NCBI GenBank assembly: GCA_947259645.1
Contig: CAMYND010000026.1
Coordinates: 1 to 56,909 of the forward strand
Direction: 5' to 3'
DNA: 56,909 bases
Origin: Thermodesulfovibrionia bacterium
Lineage (GTDB): Bacteria > Nitrospirota > Thermodesulfovibrionia > UBA6902
The translations under genes were made by a program, and so were the position numbers. The notes under the pieces were generated by a model. It saw nothing but the letters and a program-made list of their open reading frames with translations, ran no database searches and was not told the DNA's origin. Shown piece after piece: positions 36,471 through 46,027 of the stretch. Numbering within the stretch: position 1 is the stretch's first letter; every line of letters starts with the position of its first letter.

Positions 36471-37307
36471 ATGAAACGTATTTGGAATAACTTCTTTTTT
36501 GACTTCTCAGCACGGACATATATCATGGGTATATTAAATATTACCCCTGACTCATTTTCAGATGGAGGCCTTTACCTTGACCAGGAACATGCTGTCAAGC
36601 AGGCCGTGAGAATGTTGAAAGACGGCGCGGACATTATTGACATAGGCGGGGAATCCACGAGGCCCGGTGCGAAGCGGATTTCTGCAAGGGAAGAAATTAA
36701 GCGCGTTGTGCCTGTCATAAAGGCGGTTTCAGGAAAAGTGAATGTCCCGATATCCATTGACACCTACAAGGCCTCTGTTGCTGAGGCAGCCCTTAAAGCC
36801 GGGGCTTCCATAATAAATGACATCAGCGGTCTGAGGTTTGATTCAGACATGGCGAATGTTGCCGCACAACATAAGGTGCCGGTAATTATCATGCATATAC
36901 AGGGTACGCCCGGCAATATGCAGAAAAATCCGTCATACCGCGCCCTCATTCCTGAGATTACTGATTACTTTCATCAGGGGATCGCGATAGCCCGGAAAGC
37001 CGGGATCCCGGATGATATGATAATTCTGGATCCCGGCATAGGCTTTGGAAAAACAGTGGAACACAATCTTGAGATACTGAAATGCCTTGGCGACTTTTCA
37101 GGCTTTGAAAAACCGTTGCTGCTGGGGCACTCCCGCAAATCATTTATCGGCAAAATTCTTGATGATCTGCCTGTTTCCGAGCGGCTTGAGGGGACATCTG
37201 CGGCCGCAGCCATCGGAATCATGAATGGAGCAGATATCATAAGGGTTCACGACGTGAAAGAAATGGTAAGAGTGGCTGCGATTGCTGACAGGATAAAGAG
37301 AAGCTGA
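36471..37307 (+). CDS. folP: Dihydropteroate synthase
   Basis: The 278-residue TIM barrel has the pterin-site motif MGILNITPDSFSDGG, GADIIDIGGESTRPGA, IINDISGLRFD, DPGIGFGKTVEHN and GHSRKSFIG, all in family order. It condenses p-aminobenzoate with hydroxymethyl-dihydropterin diphosphate to dihydropteroate in folate synthesis. The ATG has a good site (ttggagtaata). It follows ftsH on the same strand and converges with rnr across a 28-base gap. Confidence 0.97.
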   Translation: MKRIWNNFFFDFSARTYIMGILNITPDSFSDGGLYLDQEHAVKQAVRMLKDGADIIDIGGESTRPGAKRISAREEIKRVVPVIKAVSGKVNVPISIDTYKASVAEAALKAGASIINDISGLRFDSDMANVAAQHKVPVIIMHIQGTPGNMQKNPSYRALIPEITDYFHQGIAIARKAGIPDDMIILDPGIGFGKTVEHNLEILKCLGDFSGFEKPLLLGHSRKSFIGKILDDLPVSERLEGTSAAAAIGIMNGADIIRVHDVKEMVRVAAIADRIKRS

Positions 37308-37335
37308 TAGTTATTGATAAACTCTCTGTGGTTTT

Positions 37336-39435
37336 TTATGCCAGTCCCAGCATGACATCTCGTTCTTCTATGTCTATTTTCTCAATTCGTACCAGCAGCG
37401 TCTGCCCAACAGTAAAGACCTTTTTTCTCCGCCTGCCGACAAGGCGATAATTCTTTTCATCAAACCTGTAGTAATCATCAGCGAGAGACGAGAGATGAAG
37501 AAAGCCTTCAACAAAAAAGTCCTTTAATTGAATCTTCAGGCCGTGGGAGTTCATATTTGTGATTATTCCCGGATAGTCATTCCCGACTTTGTCTTTCATA
37601 AACCACACTTTCATGGCACTGATAATCTCTCTTTCCGCTTCTTCGGCTCTGCGTTCAGTAGTTGAGGAGCTCACGGCAATTTCAGGCAGCACCTTTTCCA
37701 GATATGTTAATGTTTTCTGCGGGAGAGTTTTTTTGCCCAAAGAATCCTTGAGAATCCTGTGTACAACGAGATCAGGATATCGTCTGATCGGAGAGGTAAA
37801 GTGAGAATAGCATGTCGATGCAAGGCCAAAATGACCAATATTTTCAGTTGAGTACTTCGCCTGTTTCAGAGCGCGCAGGAGCATTTTGGTCAGAAGAAAC
37901 CCTTCCTGAGCCCCTTTTATCTGCTCGAGTATTGAATGAAAGGTAGCGGTCCCGGCTTTCTTTATTTTCAGTCCGAAGGCGGTAAAAATCGGTCTTAGTT
38001 CATCCAGTTTCGCACTGTCAGGCTTATCATGAATCCGGTAAAGCGATGGGACGCCAAGCTTTTCGAGATGAGATCCTACCGCTTCATTTGTAATGATCAT
38101 GAAATCTTCAATTATCATGTGGGCCAGATTTCTTTCCGATTTTATGATCGCTTCAGGATTCCCCTGGATATCAAGAAGTATTTCCGGTTCAGGCAGATCA
38201 AAATCAAGACTTCCCCGGCTGACCCGCTGATTTCGCAATAAACCAAACAGTTCCTCCATCTGCTCAAAAGAGGAAAGCAGGTAGTCGTATCTGGTCCTCT
38301 CCTCACTGTCCTTGTCCACAAGGATCTTCTTTACAGAGGTATAGGTCATCCGTTCATTGCTGTGGATGAGGCTTGGGTAAAATGATTTATTCAGGAGTAA
38401 GCCTTTTGTATCAAAATGCATTTCAACGGTGAAAGTCGGTCTGTCTTTTTTGGGCACAAGGCTGCACAGGTTGTTAGAAAGCTTCTCAGGCAGCATCGGT
38501 ATCACACTGCCCGGAAAGTATACACTCGTGCCCCTTCGCCGTGCCTCAAGATCAAGGGCTGAATCCCAGGCAACGTAGTGACTGACATCGGCAATGTGTA
38601 CATAGAGCACGTAGCCTTCATTTGTCCTGGAGATCGAGATCGCGTCATCAAAGTCTTTGGCGGTTTCACCGTCAATCGTCACTGTTAACAGATCACGGCA
38701 GTCAACTCTCTTCTGTAACCGGCTTATCTCTGTAAGCGATCTGGCTTCAGCTTGCACAACTGGAGGAAAGCGTCTGGGCAGGGAATACTCTTCTATAATA
38801 AAATCGATCTCGTGGGTCGGTTCTGTCAGCTCAGGAAGAACTTTAAGGACTTTCCCTTCAGGTGGTTTCGCCCCTTCCGGATATGATGTTATTTCAACCG
38901 TTACGGTATCCCCTTTTTGGGCCGGACCTATATTGGCATTGCTTATCATGATGTAGAACGGTATTTTTTTGTTTTTCGGTTTTACGTAATAGATTTGCTT
39001 GTCCTGAAGCAGTACCCCGATCAGCTTTTTCTGGCCCCGCTGCAGAATCTTTATTATGCTTCCTTCCATTTTTACAGGGCTTTCAACTCGGGCTACGACT
39101 CTGTCCCCCGACATAGCTCCCATAGTTTTTCTTGGTGGTATAAAGAGATCACGCTCCCCTCGACTTTCAGCAAGAACAAATCCGAACCCATTTCTGTGAG
39201 CATCAAACTCTCCTGTAAAAAGATTCATTTCCCCTGGAACACCGTAATGACCTTTTTTTGTTTTATATAATTCACCCTCCCGGATCAGGAGGCGCAGAAT
39301 TCGCTTGAGTGTACGCAGATCCTTTTTCCGCAAATTAAGTGAATCAGCAATTTCCGGGAAACTGACAGGCCGTGCTGACTTCTTTTTTAAATATGAGAGA
39401 ACGGATTCGCTCAGCTTGAGATCTTTCGGAATCAT
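37336..39435 (-). CDS. rnr: Ribonuclease R
   Basis: The 699-residue protein has an N-terminal winged-helix part (1-65), cold-shock domains with GFGFVLAESRGERDLFIPP (about 78-96), the RNB catalytic domain with the acidic cluster GETAKDFDDAISI, and a C-terminal S1 domain (VGNDYPGIITNMNSHGLKIQL). Length matches RNase R rather than RNase II. It degrades structured RNA 3' to 5'. The extended -10-like element just upstream leaves almost no leader. The C-terminal Lys-rich tail seen in some RNase R proteins is absent. Confidence 0.96.
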   Translation of the reverse strand: MIPKDLKLSESVLSYLKKKSARPVSFPEIADSLNLRKKDLRTLKRILRLLIREGELYKTKKGHYGVPGEMNLFTGEFDAHRNGFGFVLAESRGERDLFIPPRKTMGAMSGDRVVARVESPVKMEGSIIKILQRGQKKLIGVLLQDKQIYYVKPKNKKIPFYIMISNANIGPAQKGDTVTVEITSYPEGAKPPEGKVLKVLPELTEPTHEIDFIIEEYSLPRRFPPVVQAEARSLTEISRLQKRVDCRDLLTVTIDGETAKDFDDAISISRTNEGYVLYVHIADVSHYVAWDSALDLEARRRGTSVYFPGSVIPMLPEKLSNNLCSLVPKKDRPTFTVEMHFDTKGLLLNKSFYPSLIHSNERMTYTSVKKILVDKDSEERTRYDYLLSSFEQMEELFGLLRNQRVSRGSLDFDLPEPEILLDIQGNPEAIIKSERNLAHMIIEDFMIITNEAVGSHLEKLGVPSLYRIHDKPDSAKLDELRPIFTAFGLKIKKAGTATFHSILEQIKGAQEGFLLTKMLLRALKQAKYSTENIGHFGLASTCYSHFTSPIRRYPDLVVHRILKDSLGKKTLPQKTLTYLEKVLPEIAVSSSTTERRAEEAEREIISAMKVWFMKDKVGNDYPGIITNMNSHGLKIQLKDFFVEGFLHLSSLADDYYRFDEKNYRLVGRRRKKVFTVGQTLLVRIEKIDIEERDVMLGLA

Positions 39436-39442
39436 ACATGCA

Positions 39443-39450
39443 ATTATAGC
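39443..39450 (-). promoter_or_regulatory. Extended -10 promoter element of rnr
   Basis: On the minus strand TGCTATAAT matches the extended -10 (TGnTATAAT). It ends seven bases before the rnr ATG, so transcription would begin at or next to the start codon. No good -35 is seen 17 bases upstream, as is common for extended -10 promoters. Confidence 0.45.
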
Positions 39451-39607
39451 ATCTTCTCTTCGTATGTGGTAGGGCTTTGGAGCTGAATATCAATCAGAAA
39501 GCAGAACAGTGCCTGAGAGATTGCAATCAGCATCAAAGGTGATTATAATAATCAATATCAATCTGCATTAAAATTGTAATATACAGACAGGTTAATCATA
39601 CTATTCT

Positions 39608-40543
39608 ATGCATACGCAAACGTTGACGAAATGGCAGCATAATCATGACTTTGCCTTTATTCATGAAAAAGGTGAAAAACGGACAAAGCAGGTACTAACC
39701 CTTACAGTCCTTACCATGATTGTAGAAATAGTTGCCGGTACCGCGTTTGGATCAATGGCCCTCCTGGCAGACGGCTGGCACATGGGAACACATTCAGCGG
39801 CTTTTGCCATAACGATTTTTGCCTATCAATATTCCCGGCGTCATGCCGGGAGCCGGGAATTTACCTTTGGAACGGGCAAAGTGAGTGTTTTAGGCGGGTT
39901 CTCAAGTGCGGTTGCACTGGCTATCGTGGCCGTTATTATGGGTTTTGAGTCAGTACAACGAATTTTTGAACCCCATGAGATACGATTTAATCAAGCCATA
40001 GCTGTAGCTTTCTTAGGCCTCTCGGTCAATATTATATCCGCCTTTTTGCTCTATGGTAATCATAGCCATGACCATGGTCACGATCACGAGCATCATCATG
40101 ACCACAACCTGAGGGGCGCATATCTTCATGTTATTGCAGATGCCATGACATCAGTTCTTGCTATTGTTGCCTTGTTTTTCGGTAAATATTTTGGATGGAA
40201 CTGGCTTGACCCGGTGATGGGGATAGTTGGAGCTCTTGTCATAACCCACTGGTCATATGGTCTGCTCGTTGAGACCAGCGCGATCCTTCTGGATAAAAAC
40301 ATAAGCAGCACGATTATAGGGGAGATTCAGGAGCGGATTGAGAGCAGCGCGGACAACAGGATATCAGATATCCATGTATGGAAAGTCGGGCCCAATGACT
40401 ATGCCGCTATAGTATCACTGGTAACTCATTACCCTGAAAACCCTGAACAGTATAAAAAGCTGCTCCAGGACTTTTCTGAACTCAGTCATATTACTATAGA
40501 AGTCAATGAATGCAAAGAAGACCCCTGCATTGATCTGAAGTAA
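39608..40543 (+). CDS. dmeF: Cation diffusion facilitator, DmeF-like (Co/Ni efflux)
   Basis: The 311-residue protein has six predicted membrane segments with the CDF metal motif LLADGWHMGTHSAA. A His-rich loop (HDHGHDHEHHHDH) lies between segments four and five, and the second metal motif HVIADAMTSV follows. The N-terminus (HNHDFAFIHEKGEKRTKQV) and GSMALLADGWHMGTH agree with the DmeF subgroup, which exports Co(II) and Ni(II). The C-terminal cytoplasmic domain is present (ISDIHVWKVGPNDYAAIVSL). It is convergent with the cobA-hemD gene, which may be chance. Metal specificity is inferred. Confidence 0.88.
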   Translation: MHTQTLTKWQHNHDFAFIHEKGEKRTKQVLTLTVLTMIVEIVAGTAFGSMALLADGWHMGTHSAAFAITIFAYQYSRRHAGSREFTFGTGKVSVLGGFSSAVALAIVAVIMGFESVQRIFEPHEIRFNQAIAVAFLGLSVNIISAFLLYGNHSHDHGHDHEHHHDHNLRGAYLHVIADAMTSVLAIVALFFGKYFGWNWLDPVMGIVGALVITHWSYGLLVETSAILLDKNISSTIIGEIQERIESSADNRISDIHVWKVGPNDYAAIVSLVTHYPENPEQYKKLLQDFSELSHITIEVNECKEDPCIDLK

Positions 40544-40583
40544 AGGGAAGCCAGATGATTGTTTTGATTTGGGAGTCTGAAGG

Positions 40584-42125
40584 TTATGATCTGTTCTCTC
40601 TTGTTTTGTTGTGAAAGCCCCAGTTTTTTATTTCCTCTACCATATCGTCTACAGTAGCTCTCCCGGGCATAATACTGACGGTAAGTCCGGCATTTTCTAT
40701 CGCCTGAGCCGTAACAGGGCCGATAGCCGCGATCGTTACATCCTTTAAAAGATCAAGGGAATCATCGCCCATTATATCAATAAAATTATTAAAGGTTGAG
40801 GCGCTTGTGAAGGTGGCTATGGAAATTTTACCGGCTTTGAGAAAACGCTTCATCCTCTTGCCGTGTACTTCCGGTTTTACTGTTTTGTAAGCAGTAAAAA
40901 CATCTATTTCTCCACCCAGTTTCCTGATCTTTTCCGGAAATGTTTCCCGGGCAATTTCCGCTCTGGGAAGGAGAATTTTCATTCCCTGCAAATCCGGTTT
41001 ATCCCTTCCGACAGTGAATGCTTCGATCAATCCTTCCGCGTTGAACTGCTGAGGAACGAGATCCACATTGATGCCGTAAGCACTTATTATTTTAGCTGTT
41101 TTTGAACCTACAGCGCAGATCTTGACTCCCTTGAGGTCTCTGATGTCCCTGTCTCTTTCCCTCAGCCTCCGGAAGAAAAACTTCACCCCATTCACGCTGG
41201 TAAAGATCAGCCAGTTATAGGTATCTATTTTATCGATGGCAGCGTCGAGTTCTGACCAGTCATCAGGCGGGACTATCTGAATGGTATGAAATTCAACGAT
41301 TTCCGCGCCCAGTTCTTCCAGCAGTTCAAAACCTGAAGAGTGTTCTCTGGTCACGAGAACTCTGTGACCGAAGAGGGGCTTATGTTCTATCCATTTCAGT
41401 TTTTCTCTCAGCTTGACGACATCCCCTACAATCATCACTGCCGGAGGTTTGATTTCATTCTCTTTTACCAGGTCAGTAATGGTTGTTAAATTCCCGACAA
41501 GAGTGGTCTGGTCCGCTCTTGTGCCCCAGCGGACGACCGCTACAGGAGTATCTGCTTTCCTCCCGTTTTCAGTCAGCTTTTTGCATACCTGTTCTATGTT
41601 TTTTACGGTCATCAGGAATACAATTGTTCCAACCCCGGTTGCAAGTCTGGCCCAGTCAATGGAGCTTTCTTTTTTGGTTACATCTTCATAGCCCGGAACC
41701 ACAGCAAATGACGAAGAGTAGGCCCTGTGTGTAAGGGGTATGCCGGCATATGCCGCGGCCGCGACTGAAGAACTGATCCCCGGGATGACTTCAAATTCAA
41801 TGCCTTCATCGACCAGCACTTCCGCTTCTTCGCCGCCTCTGCCGAACACAAAGGGATCTCCCCCCTTCAGACGGCAGATGATCTTCCCTTCTTTTGCCTT
41901 TTCAACAAGGGTCTGGTTTATTCTGTCCTGTGTCATGTCGTGCTGTCCGCCCCGTTTGCCGGCATATATGAATTCTGCATCATGACTGATGTAATTCAGG
42001 ACCTGCGCGTTCAAATGGAAATCATAGACAACGACGTCAGCCCTTTGAAGACACTTCAATCCCTTAACCGTGAGGAGCCCCACATCGCCCGGACCTGCAC
42101 CTACAATGTAAACTTTTCCGTTCAT
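40584..42125 (-). CDS. cobA-hemD: Fused uroporphyrinogen-III C-methyltransferase / uroporphyrinogen-III synthase
   Basis: The 513-residue protein joins CobA/SUMT (1-245: GAGPGDVGLLTVKGL, RLKGGDPFVFGRGGEEA) to HemD (about 250-505: LFGHRVLVTRE, DWLIFTS-like YNWLIFTSVNGVKFF, FTSASTFNNF). HemD closes the linear tetrapyrrole to uroporphyrinogen III and SUMT methylates it to precorrin-2, for siroheme, cobalamin or heme d1. Such fusions are known in several phyla. The gene follows the HU/IHF gene on the same strand after 236 bases; no other tetrapyrrole gene is in the window. Confidence 0.96.
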   Translation of the reverse strand: MNGKVYIVGAGPGDVGLLTVKGLKCLQRADVVVYDFHLNAQVLNYISHDAEFIYAGKRGGQHDMTQDRINQTLVEKAKEGKIICRLKGGDPFVFGRGGEEAEVLVDEGIEFEVIPGISSSVAAAAYAGIPLTHRAYSSSFAVVPGYEDVTKKESSIDWARLATGVGTIVFLMTVKNIEQVCKKLTENGRKADTPVAVVRWGTRADQTTLVGNLTTITDLVKENEIKPPAVMIVGDVVKLREKLKWIEHKPLFGHRVLVTREHSSGFELLEELGAEIVEFHTIQIVPPDDWSELDAAIDKIDTYNWLIFTSVNGVKFFFRRLRERDRDIRDLKGVKICAVGSKTAKIISAYGINVDLVPQQFNAEGLIEAFTVGRDKPDLQGMKILLPRAEIARETFPEKIRKLGGEIDVFTAYKTVKPEVHGKRMKRFLKAGKISIATFTSASTFNNFIDIMGDDSLDLLKDVTIAAIGPVTAQAIENAGLTVSIMPGRATVDDMVEEIKNWGFHNKTRENRS

Positions 42126-42182
42126 TTTTCTCGTTGATCAGGATTTAAATTTATATGCTGATTGCTGACTATATTTAAGATG

Positions 42183-42232
42183 ATCAAGGCATTACGTTCG
42201 TGCCCGGACTGGAGCTGTGCTCTTGCCTTGAT
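42183..42232. other. Hairpin between the HU/IHF and cobA-hemD genes
   Basis: ATCAAGGC (42183-42190) pairs with GCCTTGAT (42225-42232) around a 34-base loop in the 236-base gap. No U-run follows. It could be a 5' leader structure of cobA-hemD or a processing site. No cobalamin-riboswitch core is seen. Confidence 0.3.
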
Positions 42233-42361
42233 GCCTGAACATTAATGCTGGATATGCCCTGACTGGTGAGGACGGGAGGGAGTAACACAACAGCATGTAT
42301 AGCCTCACCGTTGTTTCAGATAGCTGAATACTTAATACTGATGATACACAAGCAGGAAATC

Positions 42362-42646
42362 TCAGAAGTCCCTGTTCACCATCTCCCGCAGTTCTTTACC
42401 GACTTTGAAATAGGGTACTTTTTTGGGAGGAACATCTACCGCGTCTCCGGTTTTTGGATTTCTCGCTTTCCTGGCATTTCTGCTGCGCAGTTTGAAATTC
42501 CCAAACCCTCTGATCTCAACTTTTCCTCCCTTTGCAAGGGCTTCCTTTATGCTGTCAAATAAGGTTTCCACGACAACTTCAGTTTGCTTTTTTGAGAGAC
42601 CTTCAACTTTTTCTGCTATCTTTTCAATGAGCACAGACTTTGTCAT
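42362..42646 (-). CDS. HU/IHF-family DNA-binding protein
   Basis: The 94-residue protein is a complete DNABII protein: N-terminal helices (TKSVLIEKIAEKVEGLSKKQ), GFGNFKLRSRNARKARNPKTG forming the DNA-binding arm, and a C-terminal helix. GGKVEIRGFGNF and RNARKARNPKTG resemble IHF-beta as much as HU, so I do not assign a subunit name. It bends DNA and organises the chromosome. It has a strong ribosome site (aaaggaggagattt). As the last gene of the sppA-rpsA-ispH series it matches the E. coli rpsA-ihfB neighbourhood. Confidence 0.95.
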   Translation of the reverse strand: MTKSVLIEKIAEKVEGLSKKQTEVVVETLFDSIKEALAKGGKVEIRGFGNFKLRSRNARKARNPKTGDAVDVPPKKVPYFKVGKELREMVNRDF

Positions 42647-42691
42647 AAATCTCCTCCTTTAGAGTAGTTATATCAATAATTAAAACATATT

Positions 42692-43540
42692 TTATAAGGT
42701 GAATAAATACTTTAACTGTATTCCCGAAAAAGCATTGCTTATCAGTTTTTCAGGAAAATTCCCCCTGATATAGTCAAGGATCCCAAATTTTTCTTTTTTC
42801 GATACTACATGGGGCTCACCCTTAATTCCTGCTAACTCCGCTGCTAACATTATAGCATCCTGGAGGTTTCCCAGCTGGTCCACAAGCCCGATTTCCTTTG
42901 CCATCCTGCCTGTGAAAACCCGGCCATCGGCAATCTTTTTTAACTCTTCAAACTCTATCCCGCGGGCATTGGAAACGGCCGTGATAAACTGCTCATGGAC
43001 ATCATCCAGTACAACCTGAAGGATCTTTCTGTTTTCCGGTGTTATCGATTTATACATGGAAGCGAGGTCTTTATGCTTTCCGCTCTTTATGACTACCGCC
43101 TTCACCCCGATTTTGTCCATGAGTCCTTCAATGTTCGGTATTTCCATTATAACACCGATTGAACCGGTCAGGGTGCCGGGATTTGCCACGATCCTGTTTG
43201 CCGGAGCAGCAATGTAATATCCACCGGATGCAGCAACCGAGCCCATTGAAGCAATGACCTTCTTTGTCTCCCTGATTTTTATGATCTCATCATATATTTC
43301 CTGGGAGGGGGCCACGGCGCCGCCAGGGCTGTCTACTCTCAGGACAATTGCCTTGACAGAACTGTCCTTTGCGTATCCTTTTAACTCATCAATGGTATCA
43401 GTCGAATCGAGAATTATTCCCGCGACGCGCACGAGTGCAATTTTCTCACCCAGGGGAACCTTATTTGAGAATGTCACTACAAAGCTGAGGAGCAGGATGA
43501 CCGCGAACACAATCCCAAAGAAAATCAGTACCTTTTTCAC
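42692..43540 (-). CDS. sppA: Signal peptide peptidase SppA, short form
   Basis: The 282-residue protein has one N-terminal membrane segment (5-25) and a single S49 domain. It shows VDSPGGAVAPSQEIYDEI, the Ser nucleophile in GSVAASGGYYIAAPA, GTLTGSIGVIMEIPN and the catalytic Lys in IKSGKHKDLAS. It is the short, single-domain form (36K type) rather than the 67K E. coli form. It cleaves leftover signal peptides in the membrane. The start is GTG. It lies between rpsA and the HU/IHF gene on the same strand. Confidence 0.95.
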   Translation of the reverse strand: MKKVLIFFGIVFAVILLLSFVVTFSNKVPLGEKIALVRVAGIILDSTDTIDELKGYAKDSSVKAIVLRVDSPGGAVAPSQEIYDEIIKIRETKKVIASMGSVAASGGYYIAAPANRIVANPGTLTGSIGVIMEIPNIEGLMDKIGVKAVVIKSGKHKDLASMYKSITPENRKILQVVLDDVHEQFITAVSNARGIEFEELKKIADGRVFTGRMAKEIGLVDQLGNLQDAIMLAAELAGIKGEPHVVSKKEKFGILDYIRGNFPEKLISNAFSGIQLKYLFTL

Positions 43541-43601
43541 GTTAGCAACTCACTGTAATCGTTTTTTTAATGTCATGGATCACTGTTAAAGAAGAACCTG
43601 A

Positions 43602-45173
43602 TCAGCCTATCATGGTTCTCAGGCTGAGATCAATTTTCCTCTCCTCAGGATTAACATTAATGATTCTGGCGGTCATATCATCACCGACTTTAAAAAGCTC
43701 GTCAAGTTTTTCATCAGGCTTTTTTTCAATCTCGGAGATATGCAGCAGCCCTTCGACTCCATTTTCAAGTTCAACAAACAGTCCAAAATCAGCTATGCTT
43801 ATAATCTTTCCTTCCACTGTGTCACCCAGGCTGTATTTGCCCGGGATCTCATCGATCCAGGGATCAGGGGTCAGGTCTTTCAGCCCTACTGAAATTCTTT
43901 CCTTTTCAGGCTCGATGTTTAAAACCACAACTTCAATTTCCTGGCCTTTCTTGAGAATATCAGAAGGGTGGCGTACACGCTTTACCCACGATATGTCAGA
44001 AATGTGAAGCAGGGCATCAACTCCCTCATCAAGGCTTACAAAGGCCCCGAAATCAGCAAAACTTTTCACGATGCCTGAAATCCTCTGGCCCACGGTATAT
44101 TTATCTTTTATGGTTTCCCAGGGATTTGGTTTTAGCTGTTTTATGCTTAAGGATATTTTTTTGTCGTCCTTGCTCAGCTTTAAAATCGCAGCTTCTACCC
44201 TGTCCCCGATGGAGAAATACTTGGATGGCTTTATGGACTTTTCTACCCAGTCTATTTCAGTGACATGAATAAGCCCTTCCACGCCTTCTTCCAGTTCTAT
44301 AAATAATCCATAGTCAGTGGTATTTATTACCTTGCCCTCGACCTTTTTGCCCAGGGGATATTTTTCCTCAACAGTTGTCCATGGATCTGGCTTTTTCTGT
44401 TTATACCCAAGGGTGACCTTTTGTGTTTCCGAGTTGTAGGTCAAAACAATGACTTCCACTTTATCACCGATACTGAATAACTCTCCTGGATGACTGATTC
44501 TTCCCCACGACATGTCTGATATATGGAGTAAACCGTCGATCCCGCCGAGATCTATGAATACTCCATAGTCGGTCAGGTTCTTGACCACACCTTCCAGAAT
44601 CGCGCCTTCATTCAGGCCGAGCAATGTCTTTTCCCTGAGTTTGCCGCGCTCCTCTTCCAGAAGAACCCTTCGTGAGACAATAACGTTGGACCCTTTGTGC
44701 GTGAGGTTCAGTATTCTGAAGGTATAGGTCTGTCCAATCAGGCTGTCAGTATTTTTCGGGGCTTTCAGGTCTATCTGTGAACCAGGTAAAAATGCATTGA
44801 TGCCGCCAATGTTGACGGTCATTCCGCCTTTAACTTTTCCTGTGATTTTTCCGTCAACGGACTGGCTCTTGTTAAAAAACTCTTCTATCATGTCCCAGGT
44901 CTTAACCCCTTCGGCTTTCTGACGGGAGAGTTTTACAAAGCCATTTGCATCACTAAGCCGTTCAACAAAAACTTCAATTTCATCTCCAGGGCTGACTTGT
45001 TCATCTTCTACAAGTTCGCCTATCGGAATAAATCCTTCACTTTTGGAGCCAACATCAACGATGACACCATCCTTGTTCACGAGCATAACTGTGCCCTTGG
45101 TGATTTGGCCGGCTTTCAATCCCTTGAAAGAATCGGCATAAAATTTGTCCAGATCATTCATTTGTAATTCCAT
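43602..45173 (-). CDS. rpsA: Ribosomal protein S1
   Basis: The 523-residue protein contains six S1 domains: GQITKGTVMLVNKDGVIVDV, VDGKITGKVKGGMTVNI, EGVVKNLTDYGVFIDL, EGKVINTTDYGLFIEL, SGIVKSFADFGAFVSL and EGKIISIADFGLFVEL. Domains 1 and 2 are the divergent ribosome-binding pair, and 3 to 6 bind mRNA. It is slightly shorter than E. coli S1 (557). It sits immediately downstream of ispH (14 bases), with aggaggt 16 bases before the first ATG. The ATG four codons later (MNDLDKFYADSF) is another possible start. Confidence 0.96.
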   Translation of the reverse strand: MELQMNDLDKFYADSFKGLKAGQITKGTVMLVNKDGVIVDVGSKSEGFIPIGELVEDEQVSPGDEIEVFVERLSDANGFVKLSRQKAEGVKTWDMIEEFFNKSQSVDGKITGKVKGGMTVNIGGINAFLPGSQIDLKAPKNTDSLIGQTYTFRILNLTHKGSNVIVSRRVLLEEERGKLREKTLLGLNEGAILEGVVKNLTDYGVFIDLGGIDGLLHISDMSWGRISHPGELFSIGDKVEVIVLTYNSETQKVTLGYKQKKPDPWTTVEEKYPLGKKVEGKVINTTDYGLFIELEEGVEGLIHVTEIDWVEKSIKPSKYFSIGDRVEAAILKLSKDDKKISLSIKQLKPNPWETIKDKYTVGQRISGIVKSFADFGAFVSLDEGVDALLHISDISWVKRVRHPSDILKKGQEIEVVVLNIEPEKERISVGLKDLTPDPWIDEIPGKYSLGDTVEGKIISIADFGLFVELENGVEGLLHISEIEKKPDEKLDELFKVGDDMTARIINVNPEERKIDLSLRTMIG

Positions 45174-45187
45174 AATTATTTATTATA

Positions 45188-46027
45188 TTACCTCCTACTA
45201 GAAATTTCCCTTATTTTCTTTACGACTTCATCTATTAACCACTGAGGCGTAGACGCGCCTCCTGTTATTCCTATTTTCTCTACCCCCTCAAACCAGTTAT
45301 TTTTAATGTCGCCTGATGTTTCAATGTGATATACTTTAGCACAATGGGCCTCTGACAGTTTTGCCAGCTGATTTGTATTGGCACTGTTTTTACCCCCTAC
45401 TATTATGATCAAGTCTACATTCCGCGCAAGGTCTTCTGTTTCTGTCACCCTCTGTGAAGTAGAATCACAAATCGTATTATAAATCTTGACTTCCCTCGCA
45501 GCACTTATTACCTCAGCCACTACGCGTTTGAAAGTCTCAACTGACTGCGTTGTCTGAACAATTATTCCCACCTTCTTCTGCAAGGAAGGAAGATGTTCCG
45601 CGCTGTCAGTTACGACAACATCATCTCCGGCAAAACCGATCAACCCCTGTACCTCCGGATGGTTGCGGTCTCCAATGATAACAATCTGATACCCTTCATC
45701 CCGCAAACGCTCTGTGAAGTTCTGTGCTTTTTTTACAAAAGGACAGGTTGCATCGATAACATTATACCCCATTTTGCCCGTTTCTACATAGACTTCCGGT
45801 GATACGCCATGAGTTCTTATAATAATGGTATTAATGTCCGGTTGGGATAGGTTGTCTACCGTGTTTATCCCTTCGCCCTTGAGTTTGTCAACAACCTGGG
45901 GGTTGTGAATGAGCGGGCCATAGGTATATACACCTTTATTTCCCTCTTTTGCCAGGTTAAAGGTAATGTCAATGGCCCTCTTTACCCCGAAACAGAACCC
46001 GGCCATTTTAGCTACTGTTATCTCCAT
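45188..46027 (-). CDS. ispH: 4-hydroxy-3-methylbut-2-enyl diphosphate reductase
   Basis: From the preferred ATG the protein has 279 residues and starts MEITVAKMAGFCFGVKRAID, the usual IspH start. The three iron-sulfur Cys are in GFCFGVKRA, DATCPFVKKA and ICDSTSQRV. THGVSPE, NHPEVQG, TTQSVE and SANTNQLA give the substrate-site residues. It carries out the last step of the MEP isoprenoid pathway. The frame extends upstream to 46144, but that part overlaps plsC. The chosen start overlaps the plsC stop by 20 bases, implying coupling. rpsA follows, an arrangement also known as fused in some Firmicutes. Confidence 0.96.
   Translation of the reverse strand: MEITVAKMAGFCFGVKRAIDITFNLAKEGNKGVYTYGPLIHNPQVVDKLKGEGINTVDNLSQPDINTIIIRTHGVSPEVYVETGKMGYNVIDATCPFVKKAQNFTERLRDEGYQIVIIGDRNHPEVQGLIGFAGDDVVVTDSAEHLPSLQKKVGIIVQTTQSVETFKRVVAEVISAAREVKIYNTICDSTSQRVTETEDLARNVDLIIIVGGKNSANTNQLAKLSEAHCAKVYHIETSGDIKNNWFEGVEKIGITGGASTPQWLIDEVVKKIREISSRR

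Noticed and set aside
42126-42361. Cobalamin or tetrapyrrole riboswitch upstream of cobA-hemD
   Set aside because: One simple hairpin is present, but no B12-box or conserved riboswitch core is seen.
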